Below, piece by piece: positions 26,399 through 33,870 of a stretch of 64,000 nt of DNA. Position 1 is the first letter of the stretch; each line of letters begins with the position of its first letter. A model generated the notes under the pieces. The model saw only the letters and a program-made list of their open reading frames with translations, was not told where the DNA came from and ran no database searches. The stretch is from Pedobacter deserti (GTDB lineage: Bacteria > Bacteroidota > Bacteroidia > Sphingobacteriales > Sphingobacteriaceae). A program made the translations under genes and the position numbers. The DNA lies in the NCBI RefSeq assembly GCF_024436415.1, contig NZ_JAFMZQ010000001.1:1116001-1180000 (forward strand). The letters are read 5' to 3'.

Positions 26399-27032
26399 GC
26401 TTTCTCCAGGCTTCAAGGCTGAAGTCTGTGTCCTGCGCAGGATCGTAAACCTTGATTTCGTAATGCGGATAGATGTAGACCCTGAACATCATGAATCTTG
26501 AAAAATTATCCTCTTCCCTTGATCCGGTTTCAACAAGGTAGTAGTTTTTCCCTTCGCTGGGTCGTTCTGCTATACCTGCCTGATCTGCACCGCTGCGTAC
26601 TTCGGGGATATTCCTGATGTCCCGCAGAATCTGTTCTTCGGTAATGGGCGCTACAAAGGGTTTTCCTTTGAGGGGCCTGAAATGCGACATGCGGTTCGCG
26701 GTGTATTTACTGTCATTGTCGCCCGCCTCATAAAGGGTATCAGCGAACCATTTGACCTCGAACAGGGTGTTTTTAAAGCGGTCGTCGATAGCGCTATCGG
26801 TAACCAGGCTTATGGTGTCTTTGGAAGCGTTCAGAAAGATGTTATACCAATAGTCGAAGTTTCCTTCAAAATGAATGAACTGCAGGGTGTCGGTATGGGT
26901 AACAATCATTTTTTCGGGTTGCCGGGTTTCTACGGAATCCGATGCGGTCTCAAGGGCCTGGCCGGATGGTTTTTTGTTTCCACAGGATGAGAAGATAAGG
27001 GCGCAGGCCAGGAGTGGGATGAATCTTGTCAT
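26376..27032 (-). CDS. Lipoprotein of unknown function
   Basis: 218-residue predicted lipoprotein: signal peptide MTRFIPLLACALIF and lipobox FSSC (Cys17), then a low-complexity linker (GNKKPSGQALETASDSVETR). The rest is a soluble domain with many aromatic residues (FIHFEGNFDYWYNIFLNAS, FMMFRVYIYPHYEIKVYDP). No family recognised. The upstream in-frame extension to 27182 is rejected because it covers the leader of the divergent SMR gene and would bury the signal peptide. Confidence 0.65.
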   Translation of the reverse strand: MTRFIPLLACALIFSSCGNKKPSGQALETASDSVETRQPEKMIVTHTDTLQFIHFEGNFDYWYNIFLNASKDTISLVTDSAIDDRFKNTLFEVKWFADTLYEAGDNDSKYTANRMSHFRPLKGKPFVAPITEEQILRDIRNIPEVRSGADQAGIAERPSEGKNYYLVETGSREEDNFSRFMMFRVYIYPHYEIKVYDPAQDTDFSLEAWRKLSASVSP

Positions 27033-27082
27033 TTCTATTTTTGGTACAATATCAAAAAAATAATAGAACCTTCTATTTTTTT

Positions 27083-27090
27083 TATCTTTG
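27083..27090 (+). promoter_or_regulatory. -7 box TATCTTTG of the gdx transcript
   Basis: Perfect TAnnTTTG. Transcription would begin near 27097, so the whole structured leader at 27095-27163 would be transcribed. Confidence 0.65.
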
Positions 27091-27094
27091 CAGT

Positions 27095-27163
27095 CTCCCG
27101 AAAGGGAGTTCTTAGGAGGAACGGCCTCCCCCATAGTGGGAAAAATACTTCGGGACGACCCGA
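27095..27163 (+). promoter_or_regulatory. Candidate guanidine-II (mini-ykkC) riboswitch
   Basis: Structured leader of the Gdx exporter gene. It has a GNRA-capped hairpin CTCCC-GAAA-GGGAG (27095-27108); hairpin P1 GGAGG (27115-27119) / CCTCC (27125-27129) with loop AACGG; a small CCCA/TGGG hairpin (27130-27140); and hairpin P2 TCGGG (27150-27154) / CCCGA (27159-27163) with loop ACGA. Guanidine-II riboswitches are two short hairpins with ACGR loops upstream of SMR exporters. P2 fits exactly; P1 has ACGG plus one extra A, a deviation. The class has been described mainly in Proteobacteria, so presence here would be notable. The gene's own identity supports the call. Confidence 0.55.
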
Positions 27164-27182
27164 TATTATCCTGATTAAGCAA

Positions 27183-27503
27183 ATGGCTTGGTTATTTTTA
27201 ATTCTTGCAGGAGCCCTGGAGGTTGTGTGGTCTTATGCAATGAAGCAGTCGGAAGGTTTTAGCCGGCTTACCCCATCGCTGATCACCATTGCGGCGATGG
27301 TGGCGAGCTTTGGTCTGCTGTCAATTTCTATGCGTACGCTTCCCCTCGGTACCGCGTATACCATCTGGACAGGGATTGGTGCTATGGGCGCCTTTATCCT
27401 TGGCGTAGTGTTCCTCGGTGAGCAGTTTACCGCTACCCGTGTGATTGCGGCATGCCTGATTGTTGCAGGCCTGATCTTAATGAAGTTTTCTTCTGTGGAT
27501 TAG
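27183..27503 (+). CDS. gdx: SMR-family guanidinium exporter (Gdx/SugE type)
   Basis: 106-residue small multidrug resistance transporter with four membrane helices, acting as a dual-topology dimer in the inner membrane. The subtype is Gdx, which exchanges guanidinium for protons, rather than EmrE. Residues known from Gdx-Clo are all in place: Glu13, Trp16, Ser42, Tyr59 and Trp62, with the signature GTAYTIWTGIGAMGAFILG. The candidate guanidine-II riboswitch just upstream gives independent support for guanidinium as substrate. Starts at ATG 27183, 20 bases after P2, with no strong Shine-Dalgarno. Convergent with the regulator gene at 27507, three bases away. Confidence 0.9.
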   Translation: MAWLFLILAGALEVVWSYAMKQSEGFSRLTPSLITIAAMVASFGLLSISMRTLPLGTAYTIWTGIGAMGAFILGVVFLGEQFTATRVIAACLIVAGLILMKFSSVD

Positions 27504-27506
27504 GGC

Positions 27507-28409
27507 TTACATAAAAGCGCTGCGTACCTCGAGCTTATAGCCTTTTCCGCGGATTACAACGATATTGACATCAGGCTCGGGTTCGAGCTTCTTTCGTAGT
27601 TTTGATATGAACATGTCGAGACTGCGCCCAACAATAACCCCTTGGTCTTCCCAGATCTCTTTTTGCAGGCGGCTTCTGGGTATGGCTTCATTGGGTGACT
27701 CTGCGAAGATGCTAAGTAGCCTTGTTTCAGTTCCCGTAAGGTCGGTGGTTGTGCCATCCAGGGTAATTGTTTGGCTTTCCGGATCAAACAAAATGGCGCC
27801 TAATCTGTGGATCCGGGTGTGCTGAGTGTATGGTGTGGATCGCGGGGGCCTGGCAGATTTGAGAAATACCAAGCCCACAAAAGCCAACATGGAGAGGCCG
27901 CCCAGAAAGTATTCACGTTTTGTCGCAAATGTTCCTGCGGGCTTAAATTTGATGTTTATCGTATAGCGCGCTGTGGGTTGCTTTCTTCCTTTGCAGGCGA
28001 CGATATCGTCTTTTTTATTTTTAGCGATTGCAAATCCATACGCTACACCGGCATTATGGGGGTTCAGTACATTGACGATATACTCATCCGAATGCGGATC
28101 CCGGCCCAGCACACGCTGCGCAGTATTGACCAATGAATCGGGCTGAAAAGTAAAGGCCTTTTCGAAAGTAATCTGATATTCGTGTTCAGCGACTTTTTGA
28201 ACCGGGAGCACCCTTGAACTGGTGTCGCCCGATTGTAAGAGTAGCTCATGTCCGATACTGCGTAGCAAAACCTCCCTTTTGGCCAGTCTGAAATCGTCGC
28301 CTTCCCCGGGGCCAAGGATCACCCAGATGATAGCGATAAGGGGAAGCAGTGTCAGCGCGAAGAGATATCTGCGTTTGCCCGGCGTTTTTGAATCTTGGCC
28401 AAAGTCCAT
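27507..28409 (-). CDS. Membrane-anchored transcriptional regulator with C-terminal winged helix
   Basis: 300-residue one-component regulator. A short cytoplasmic N-terminus precedes membrane helix 1 (about 14-32, YLFALTLLPLIAIIWVIL). A periplasmic sensor region (about 33-162, with VNVLNPHNAGVAYGFAIAKN) and membrane helix 2 (about 166-183, GGLSMLAFVGLVFLKSA) follow. The C-terminal OmpR/PhoB-type winged helix (about 205-297) has LTGTETRLLSIFAESPNEAI and SLDMFISKLRKKL, ending VVIRGKGYKLE. Like ToxR it couples outside sensing to DNA binding, but with the DNA-binding domain at the C-terminus. No receiver domain. The target genes are unknown; RtcB lies upstream on the same strand, 77 bases away. 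Confidence 0.82.
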   Translation of the reverse strand: MDFGQDSKTPGKRRYLFALTLLPLIAIIWVILGPGEGDDFRLAKREVLLRSIGHELLLQSGDTSSRVLPVQKVAEHEYQITFEKAFTFQPDSLVNTAQRVLGRDPHSDEYIVNVLNPHNAGVAYGFAIAKNKKDDIVACKGRKQPTARYTINIKFKPAGTFATKREYFLGGLSMLAFVGLVFLKSARPPRSTPYTQHTRIHRLGAILFDPESQTITLDGTTTDLTGTETRLLSIFAESPNEAIPRSRLQKEIWEDQGVIVGRSLDMFISKLRKKLEPEPDVNIVVIRGKGYKLEVRSAFM

Positions 28410-28486
28410 AAGGTCAGGTTTTTATTCGTAAAGGTCGCATTTTTATTTTGCAATCTGTGCCGCATGCTGCTGAATATATCGGGATA

Positions 28487-29689
28487 TCAATCTTCCGGTT
28501 TTTCTTTAGGATTGGCCATTCTTACGATTCGGGGTTCAAATCTGGCAAGTATTTCTACGAGGTCGTCCTGTGCGGCCATGACGGCATGGATGTCTTTGTA
28601 GACCATTGGTGCTTCGTCTACGTCACTGCCCATCAGGGTTATCCTTTTCTCGGCCAGGTTCTCTGCAATGACTTTTCGGTCGAGCGTTTTAAATGCTGCT
28701 CTTCTGCTCATTAGTCGGCCCGCACCGTGACTGGCCGAGTTGATGCTCTCTGCATTACCTTTGCCACGTACCAGGAAGCCGGGTGTGCTCATGCTTCCGG
28801 GGATGATGCCTAAGACGCCTTCGCCGGCTGGTGTGGCGCCTTTGCGGTGCACCATCACTTCTGTACGGTCGGCCAGCTGTTCCTTCCAGGCGAAGTTGTG
28901 GTGGTTTTCGATCATCGCGATCGGTTTAACACCCAGGTCGCGCGCGATCTTGTTGTGTATCTCGTAGTGGTTCGCGCTTGCGTATTCACCGGCGAGGTTC
29001 ATAGCAATCCAGTATTCCTGGCCTTCCTCCTCATCCAGGCTGAGCCATGCCAGGTGTTTGGCATCGCCAGGCAGCTTTGTTTTGCTCATGGCTAACTTGC
29101 TGTAATGGTCGGCCACAGAACCCCCAAATCCACGCGAACCGGAGTGAGACAGCAGGGCCAGGTACCTGCCTGCGGGAATTTCTTCCAGGGCTCCTTCTGC
29201 AATCGTCAGCTCCCCCCATTCCACGAAGTGGTTGCCCGTGCCGCTGGTACCCAGTTGTGCATAGGCTTTATCTTTCAGGCTGCGGATCACTTTGGTCTCG
29301 TTCCAGGTTTTCTTGTCGAACAAGGAACTGTCGAAGTATGATTTGGTGGTACAGCCCATGCCGAAATAGGTGTTGTTTACCAATATCCTTTTTAGCTTAT
29401 CTTTTTCTGTATCCACGGCTTCGGCCGGCAGGTCGTAAATGCTCAGGCACATTCGGCAAGCAATATCGACGCCCACGGCGAAAGGGATGATGGTGTTGGC
29501 TGCTGTAGCCAGCACACCGCCGATAGGGAGGCCGTAGCCCTGATGTGCATCGGGCATAAGCGCACCTGCAACCGCGATGGGCAGGTTTATGGCGGTCCGC
29601 ATTTGTGCAAGGGCGCCAGACTCGATGTGTTCCTGACCCCATATTGGAAATTCGGTCAGTTCCTTATTTTGTATCTTCTCCTTTTCCAT
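28487..29689 (-). CDS. rtcB: RtcB-family RNA ligase
   Basis: 400-residue RtcB. This family joins RNA 2',3'-cyclic phosphate or 3'-phosphate ends to 5'-hydroxyl ends using Mn2+ and GTP, repairing broken tRNA and rRNA. Seen: PDAHQGYGLPIGGV (about 46-59), VDIACRM with the metal-binding Cys (about 74-80), GTSGTGNHFVEWG, HSGSRGFG, ENHHNFAW, and NSASHGAGR near residue 318, whose His is the guanylylation site. The metal ligands and the His are intact. ATG 29689 is chosen over 29746 because the extension has no family likeness. No RtcA or archease gene is nearby. The family is shorter in bacteria of this type than the archaeal enzymes, so length is normal. Confidence 0.9.
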   Translation of the reverse strand: MEKEKIQNKELTEFPIWGQEHIESGALAQMRTAINLPIAVAGALMPDAHQGYGLPIGGVLATAANTIIPFAVGVDIACRMCLSIYDLPAEAVDTEKDKLKRILVNNTYFGMGCTTKSYFDSSLFDKKTWNETKVIRSLKDKAYAQLGTSGTGNHFVEWGELTIAEGALEEIPAGRYLALLSHSGSRGFGGSVADHYSKLAMSKTKLPGDAKHLAWLSLDEEEGQEYWIAMNLAGEYASANHYEIHNKIARDLGVKPIAMIENHHNFAWKEQLADRTEVMVHRKGATPAGEGVLGIIPGSMSTPGFLVRGKGNAESINSASHGAGRLMSRRAAFKTLDRKVIAENLAEKRITLMGSDVDEAPMVYKDIHAVMAAQDDLVEILARFEPRIVRMANPKEKPED

Positions 29690-29793
29690 ACTCGAGATAT
29701 CTGCTAATGCTGAGCCAAATATTGATAGGCATCTTGAAGGCAACAAGTTTTCCGTGTTTTCCGCAAGCCGTCCGTAAAACTACTTGTTTGGCA

Positions 29794-29805
29794 AAGCAAT
29801 TGCTT
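29794..29805. promoter_or_regulatory. 12-base palindrome between rtcB and the LOV kinase gene
   Basis: AAGCAATTGCTT is a perfect palindrome 32 bases before the kinase start in the divergent 148-base gap. A wider inverted repeat, AACAAG-TTTT (29742-29751) with AAAA (29776-29779) and CTTGTT (29783-29788), is also present. Candidate operator sites; no consensus -7 box was found for either gene. Confidence 0.35.
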
Positions 29806-29837
29806 AGATTTTTCAGCATTTAGAATCTCGAATAACT

Positions 29838-31358
29838 ATGAATAATTCTAACGCGGAAAACCAGTTGCTGCGGGCTGCCCTCGACGCCTCTACCTGTGGG
29901 ATTATTGTTACGGATAACCAACTCCCGGATAATCCGATCATATATTGTAACCAAGCCTTTGTTAAACTTTCAGGCTACCAGCGTGAGGAGGTTATTGGCA
30001 GGAACTGCCGGTTTCTTCAGGGCAGCGAACGCGAGCAGGCTTCAAGGGCGGCTATACGGGCGGCTGTTGACAGCGGTGAGGCTGTGACTGTTGAGATACG
30101 CAATTACCGGAAAAACGGTCAGTTCTTCTGGAATGAGCTGTATATTTCTCCTATAAGAGATGAAAGCGGGAATGTGACGCATTTTGTAGGCGTTCAGAAT
30201 GATGTGACCCGCCGAAAGAATGCAGAGGAAGACCTGATCCATGAGCGTGAGCTGGTAGAAGGCAAGGTGGCCGAGCGTACGGCACAGCTCAGGGAAAGCG
30301 AGGAGTACCTGGACAGTATTGTACAAACGATAAGACAGGGGCTGCTGGTACTTGACTCGGGCTACCGGGTGATTTCTGCAAATGATTTTTTTCTGAAAAC
30401 ATTTAAGGTGGAGAAGCGGGAAACCGAGGGGAAGAGTCTGTACGAGCTTGGAAACGGACAGTGGAACATCACACGTTTGAAGGAATTGCTTGAGCGTATC
30501 CTTCCTACCAATAACCCGGTGCTCGATTTTGAGGTGGAGCATGACTTTCCGCATATCGGAAGGAAACTTATGTTGCTAAATGCGCACCGGGTTGAGCTGG
30601 AGGGCACCTATAAGGACCGCATTTTGCTGGCTATAGAGGACATTACGGAGGTACGCGCTGCCGAAAACAGAAAGGACGATTTCCTTTCGGTGTCCAGTCA
30701 TGAACTTAAAACCCCGCTGACGACGATTAAGGGTTATCATCAGGCCCTCAAAAAGTATCTTCCCCTAGACACCCAGCCAAAGATCCGGACGATTGTAGAA
30801 AAGACAGGAAAGCAGATTGCGCGCCTGGATAGTATTATCACGAGTTTGCTGGAGATGTCGAGAATACAGAATGGCATTTTTACGGTAAACAAGGAGTCGC
30901 TTGATTTGAATTTGCTGGTATCTGAGGTTGCGGATGAACTCCGGCCGAATCATCCCAATCATGAGATTCAGGTGGTAGGCAAGGTGAGGCGCAATGTTTT
31001 GGGTGATGATTCGCAGCTTGCACAGGTGCTGACAAACCTTATCGTTAACGCGATCAAGTATTCGCCAGACTCTAAAGCGGTCAGCGTGCATCTCTCGGAG
31101 GTGAGTGAATATGCGAAGATTGCGGTGACGGACTATGGTATCGGCATTTCCGCAGACGACCAGAAACGGGTTTTTGATCGTTTTTACAGGGCGAACGATA
31201 TACAACGAAAATTTCCGGGTATGGGTATTGGTTTATATATCTGTCAGCAGATCGTATCGCATCATGGCGGAACGCTTTGGGTAGACAGTGAGCCGGGCCG
31301 CGGCTCCACGTTCAGTTTAACGTTGCCGGTAGAAAGCAGGGAGGTGGGGAATGATTAA
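29838..31358 (+). CDS. LOV-domain sensor histidine kinase (blue light)
   Basis: 506-residue soluble hybrid-free kinase with no membrane segment. In order: LOV-type PAS (about 8-125), coiled linker (126-155), second PAS (about 156-272, with GLLVLDSGYRVISANDFFL), HisKA (about 278-345, H288 in SVSSHELKTPLTTIKG), and HATPase (about 385-500, with NLIVNAIKYS, DYGIGIS and GMGIGLYI). The LOV core GRNCRFLQG holds the photoactive Cys57; the flavin-contacting Asn89, Asn99 and Gln120 are all present, so FMN photochemistry is expected. It overlaps its response regulator by 8 bases, so the two are co-translated and form a pair. The gene diverges from rtcB. Light sensing is inferred from motif completeness. 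Confidence 0.9.
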   Translation: MNNSNAENQLLRAALDASTCGIIVTDNQLPDNPIIYCNQAFVKLSGYQREEVIGRNCRFLQGSEREQASRAAIRAAVDSGEAVTVEIRNYRKNGQFFWNELYISPIRDESGNVTHFVGVQNDVTRRKNAEEDLIHERELVEGKVAERTAQLRESEEYLDSIVQTIRQGLLVLDSGYRVISANDFFLKTFKVEKRETEGKSLYELGNGQWNITRLKELLERILPTNNPVLDFEVEHDFPHIGRKLMLLNAHRVELEGTYKDRILLAIEDITEVRAAENRKDDFLSVSSHELKTPLTTIKGYHQALKKYLPLDTQPKIRTIVEKTGKQIARLDSIITSLLEMSRIQNGIFTVNKESLDLNLLVSEVADELRPNHPNHEIQVVGKVRRNVLGDDSQLAQVLTNLIVNAIKYSPDSKAVSVHLSEVSEYAKIAVTDYGIGISADDQKRVFDRFYRANDIQRKFPGMGIGLYICQQIVSHHGGTLWVDSEPGRGSTFSLTLPVESREVGND

Positions 31359-31704
31359 AAAGCTTATCATTTGTGATGATGATGCGGACATCCTAGAGAT
31401 GCTTGAAATGGTACTTGAGGATACCCCGTTTGAAGTAGTTACAGAAACAGACAGCAGAAAGGTTTTGGATCGGGTGCTTAACCTTAATCCGGATCTGCTG
31501 CTGATGGATCTGTGGATGCCCGGCCTTTCCGGAGACCAGGTGCTGAAGCGGTTGAGGGAAGACGAGCGCACCAGGGAAACCAAGGTGATCATTATGTCGG
31601 CCAGCCGCGACGGCCAGTCTGTTGCCATGGCCGCGGGTGCCGATGGCTTTATTGCCAAGCCATTTGATATTGATGCGCTCGTTGACAAGATTTCGCTTTC
31701 TTGA
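31351..31704 (+). CDS. Single-domain response regulator
   Basis: 117-residue CheY-like receiver without an output domain. The acidic cluster is D9-D11, the phosphoacceptor is Asp53 in LLLMDLWMPG, the Ser near 82 is in IIMSASRDG, and the conserved Lys is in IAKPFD. The start at 31351 overlaps the kinase gene by 8 bases, and a GGAGG-like ribosome binding site lies within the kinase end. It is the obvious partner of the LOV kinase. Without a DNA-binding domain it must act through protein contact or a phosphorelay to another regulator. Confidence 0.92.
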   Translation: MIKKLIICDDDADILEMLEMVLEDTPFEVVTETDSRKVLDRVLNLNPDLLLMDLWMPGLSGDQVLKRLREDERTRETKVIIMSASRDGQSVAMAAGADGFIAKPFDIDALVDKISLS

Positions 31705-31728
31705 CGATCTTATGCATCTACCCGGTAC

Positions 31729-32073
31729 TTAGTCCCACATGGTGCCGTTTAAGCCGAGGATCAGGCTCATCCATAAGCCAACCAGCATTGCAAGCAGACT
31801 TAAAATGAAAAGTACATTACCTCTCCAGCCTTTAATATCTCTGAGCGGCTGCGTAATGTCATAGCATAAGCCGACAATAGCACAAAGCGTTGGGGTAAGC
31901 AGTAAAGGTTTAATGCGCCAGTATTTACCCCAGGCCGGATTGCCTTCCCCGGCTCCGATCACAAATATGCTGACCACTATAAGCCCTACGAGTGCGCAGG
32001 CGATCATTCTGCGGGTCAGTAACGGAGAAAAGAGTGGTTGTTTGGGTTCGATGTTTTTAACTGATGTTGTCAT
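31729..32073 (-). CDS. Small membrane protein of unknown function
   Basis: 114-residue protein with about four hydrophobic segments (around 21-41, 57-75 and 85-107 are clearest), with the N-terminal stretch MTTSVKNIEPKQPLFSPL in the cytoplasm. Family not recognised with certainty; similar proteins in this group are sometimes labelled potassium-transporter-like, which I cannot confirm. ATG 32073 is chosen because the alternative at 32094 lies inside the promoter -7 box. Convergent with the response regulator. Confidence 0.6.
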   Translation of the reverse strand: MTTSVKNIEPKQPLFSPLLTRRMIACALVGLIVVSIFVIGAGEGNPAWGKYWRIKPLLLTPTLCAIVGLCYDITQPLRDIKGWRGNVLFILSLLAMLVGLWMSLILGLNGTMWD

Positions 32074-32084
32074 AGTTCTACATG

Positions 32085-32123
32085 TTTGATACAAAGGTAT
32101 ATATAATAACTTTGTAATTCAAA
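32085..32123. promoter_or_regulatory. Interlocked divergent promoters
   Basis: Minus strand: -33 TTTG (CAAA at 32120-32123 on plus), 20-base spacer, -7 TACCTTTG (32092-32099). Plus strand: -33 TTTG (32085-32088), 18-base spacer, -7 TAACTTTG (32107-32114). The two promoters overlap over almost their whole length, so RNA polymerase should be able to hold only one at a time. Confidence 0.7.
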
Positions 32124-32186
32124 GTGCTTTTAGATAATTTATTTAATATTGTTATATTAGGTTGACCAAATCGTTGATTACCGCTT

Positions 32187-33056
32187 ATGAATTTCTCTAC
32201 ATTTAAATGCCTCATTCTGCTGATAAGTATTGCTCCCCTGTTTCTGTCTGCACAGCAAAAAGCTGCAACCGATCTTGTTTTCAATAAGAACTTCTACGAC
32301 ATGGAAAATCAGTGGGTGGTGTTCCCTAAAAAGCATACAGATTCTGCTTATGCTTACGGAGTGGTTTATGTCGATTCCTCAGCGGGTTTTACTTTTGATT
32401 TTCAAGGTACATTTAAGGTCATGGACGACGGAACCTTCTCCCCCAAGCCATTCAGCAATAGTGGAAATGCGAAAGTCCGGCTCGAGACAAACATTGCCCA
32501 GGTTTCTCCATTGTCGGCTGACCGGCTGAAGCAGTTGAATCTCCCTCAAGAAGCAGCATTCCTCAAGCATTATAAGGTAAACATGGAAGAGACCAGGAAC
32601 ATTGTTACCTGGGGCCGGCACTACAACCATGTAGGTGCTTACGCTAAGGCATTAGAATATTTGCTTAATGCATACGCGAAAGAGCCTCATGCAGCAGGCC
32701 TTGAATTTGAACTTGCTTTTAATTATAATGCTACCAAAAAGTTTGATAAAGCTGCCGAAGTGTTAAACGTGGCGATGAGGCATGATCCGAAAAACTTCTG
32801 GTTTTACCGCGAACTTGGCTATACGTATATGAATCTAGGCAAACTGGAGGACGCCGAAAAGACTTATTCAGCAGGGATTGATCTTGCTGGGCAAAGCCCG
32901 CAAAAAATGGAAATGGCCTACAATATGGCGTATGGCTTTTTTAGCGTACGGAACAAAGGTAAATTTGAGGAGTGGTATAAGAAAGCGGAACAACTTATTG
33001 CTAATCCAAATTCTGTGATGATGCGGAATTTGAACGACATGAAGCAAAAGCTTTAA
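32187..33056 (+). CDS. Secreted TPR-repeat protein of unknown function
   Basis: 289-residue exported protein. Signal peptide about 1-23 (LISIAPLFLSAQQ). The N-terminal half (about 25-130) has strand-like patterns without a known family. The C-terminal half (about 140-289) has tetratricopeptide repeats, clearest as YAKALEYLLNAYAKEPHAAG, KFDKAAEVLNVAMRHDPKN and KLEDAEKTYSAGIDLAGQSP. TPRs mediate protein contacts, here outside the cytoplasm. Transcribed from the plus-strand half of the interlocked promoters with a leader of about 65 bases. It ends 3 bases from the stop of the convergent gene. Confidence 0.75.
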   Translation: MNFSTFKCLILLISIAPLFLSAQQKAATDLVFNKNFYDMENQWVVFPKKHTDSAYAYGVVYVDSSAGFTFDFQGTFKVMDDGTFSPKPFSNSGNAKVRLETNIAQVSPLSADRLKQLNLPQEAAFLKHYKVNMEETRNIVTWGRHYNHVGAYAKALEYLLNAYAKEPHAAGLEFELAFNYNATKKFDKAAEVLNVAMRHDPKNFWFYRELGYTYMNLGKLEDAEKTYSAGIDLAGQSPQKMEMAYNMAYGFFSVRNKGKFEEWYKKAEQLIANPNSVMMRNLNDMKQKL

Positions 33057-33059
33057 GCA

Positions 33060-33398
33060 TCACTTCTTCTTATTCTTTTTAGGTTCTTCAAGGTTTTGAA
33101 TGTTCAGTCCCCGGACTTTTGGCTCTCCCGGTTCCCCGATCCGGTAAGTGGGCATGGAAACGGGTTCGATTCCAGATTCCCGGTAGCCGTTGGGCATCTT
33201 AACTGGGCCATGTACTGTATCTGTTCCCATCTTTTTAACGAAAGGTCCGGACTTGCCCGGACTGATGTGAAAGCTTCTGATCTTAACCATGTCAGTTTTT
33301 TTATGTGTCGAGTCGAGCTTCTCGACTTCTGTCTGCTGGGCATGACTTGCCAGGGCGATTAAGGTAAGTGCGGCAATTGGGGTAAGCGTTTTTTTCAT
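33060..33398 (-). CDS. Small secreted protein of unknown function
   Basis: 112-residue exported protein. The signal peptide is about 1-20 (AALTLIALASHAQ). The mature part is Pro/Lys/Gly-rich (HISPGKSGPFVKKMGTDTVH) and ends in a basic KKNKKK tail, with no recognised domain and little predicted secondary structure. Convergent with the TPR gene and divergent from the PadR gene. Confidence 0.6.
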   Translation of the reverse strand: MKKTLTPIAALTLIALASHAQQTEVEKLDSTHKKTDMVKIRSFHISPGKSGPFVKKMGTDTVHGPVKMPNGYRESGIEPVSMPTYRIGEPGEPKVRGLNIQNLEEPKKNKKK

Positions 33399-33457
33399 AA
33401 CAGTTTATATATGAGCTAAGTTACAAAAAAAATCGTTCATACGCAGTAGAAAAATCA

Positions 33458-33495
33458 ATACATGTTGCATTACTTAGAACTTCTATGTATGTTTG
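33458..33495 (+). promoter_or_regulatory. PadR promoter with inverted repeat
   Basis: Arms ATACAT (33458-33463) and ATGTAT (33485-33490) flank a 21-base spacer. A -7 box TATGTTTG (33488-33495) overlaps the right arm. Many PadR-type regulators bind ATGT/ACAT repeats and repress themselves. The box is only 3 bases before ATG 33499, so the mRNA would be leaderless or would begin inside the frame. Confidence 0.4.
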
Positions 33496-33498
33496 CAT

Positions 33499-33870
33499 AT
33501 GCTTGAGTTAAATAAAGACCTAATGGCCAGCTCGCTGGCACCGCTGGTGTTGCTGATTTTAAGGCGGCAGGAGAGTTATGGCTACCAGATTATCCAGGAA
33601 CTCAAGGAAAAAACGGGAGGTGAACTCCAGGTTGCGGAAGGTACTTTATATCCGGTGCTTAAAAAGATGGAGGTTAAGGGCTGGATTGACGGCGATTGGA
33701 AGAAGGTCGACTCCGGGCGTGAGCGCAGATATTATACCTTGACTGAAAAAGGAATAAAGGAACTTGAGACTCAATTTTCTCAGCTAAATTATATTAACGA
33801 TCTAATACATAAGTTATGGAATCTTCCAAATTCGATCTTGGACAAGCCGTCGACCAGTACATCACGGTAA
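33499..33870 (+). CDS. PadR-family transcriptional regulator
   Basis: 123-residue winged-helix repressor. The PadR domain covers about 8-90: LAPLVLLILRRQESYGYQII, the recognition region VAEGTLYPVLKKMEVKGWI, and the wing GRERRYYTLTEKG. Usually such proteins repress a neighbouring membrane protein or transporter gene in response to a ligand. The neighbour here overlaps it by 55 bases in another frame, indicating tight co-expression. Start ATG 33499 is chosen over the TTG two codons earlier. Because the promoter box is so close, an internal start at ATG 33523 is an alternative. Confidence 0.88.
   Translation: MLELNKDLMASSLAPLVLLILRRQESYGYQIIQELKEKTGGELQVAEGTLYPVLKKMEVKGWIDGDWKKVDSGRERRYYTLTEKGIKELETQFSQLNYINDLIHKLWNLPNSILDKPSTSTSR

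Noticed and set aside
27095..27163. Guanidine-I (ykkC) or guanidine-III riboswitch
   Set aside because: The long conserved ykkC core segments and the guanidine-III pseudoknot sequence are not present; only the two-hairpin ACGR layout fits.
26376..27182. Long form of the minus-strand lipoprotein starting at 27182
   Set aside because: The extension covers the promoter and structured leader of the divergent gdx gene and hides a good lipoprotein signal starting at 27032.
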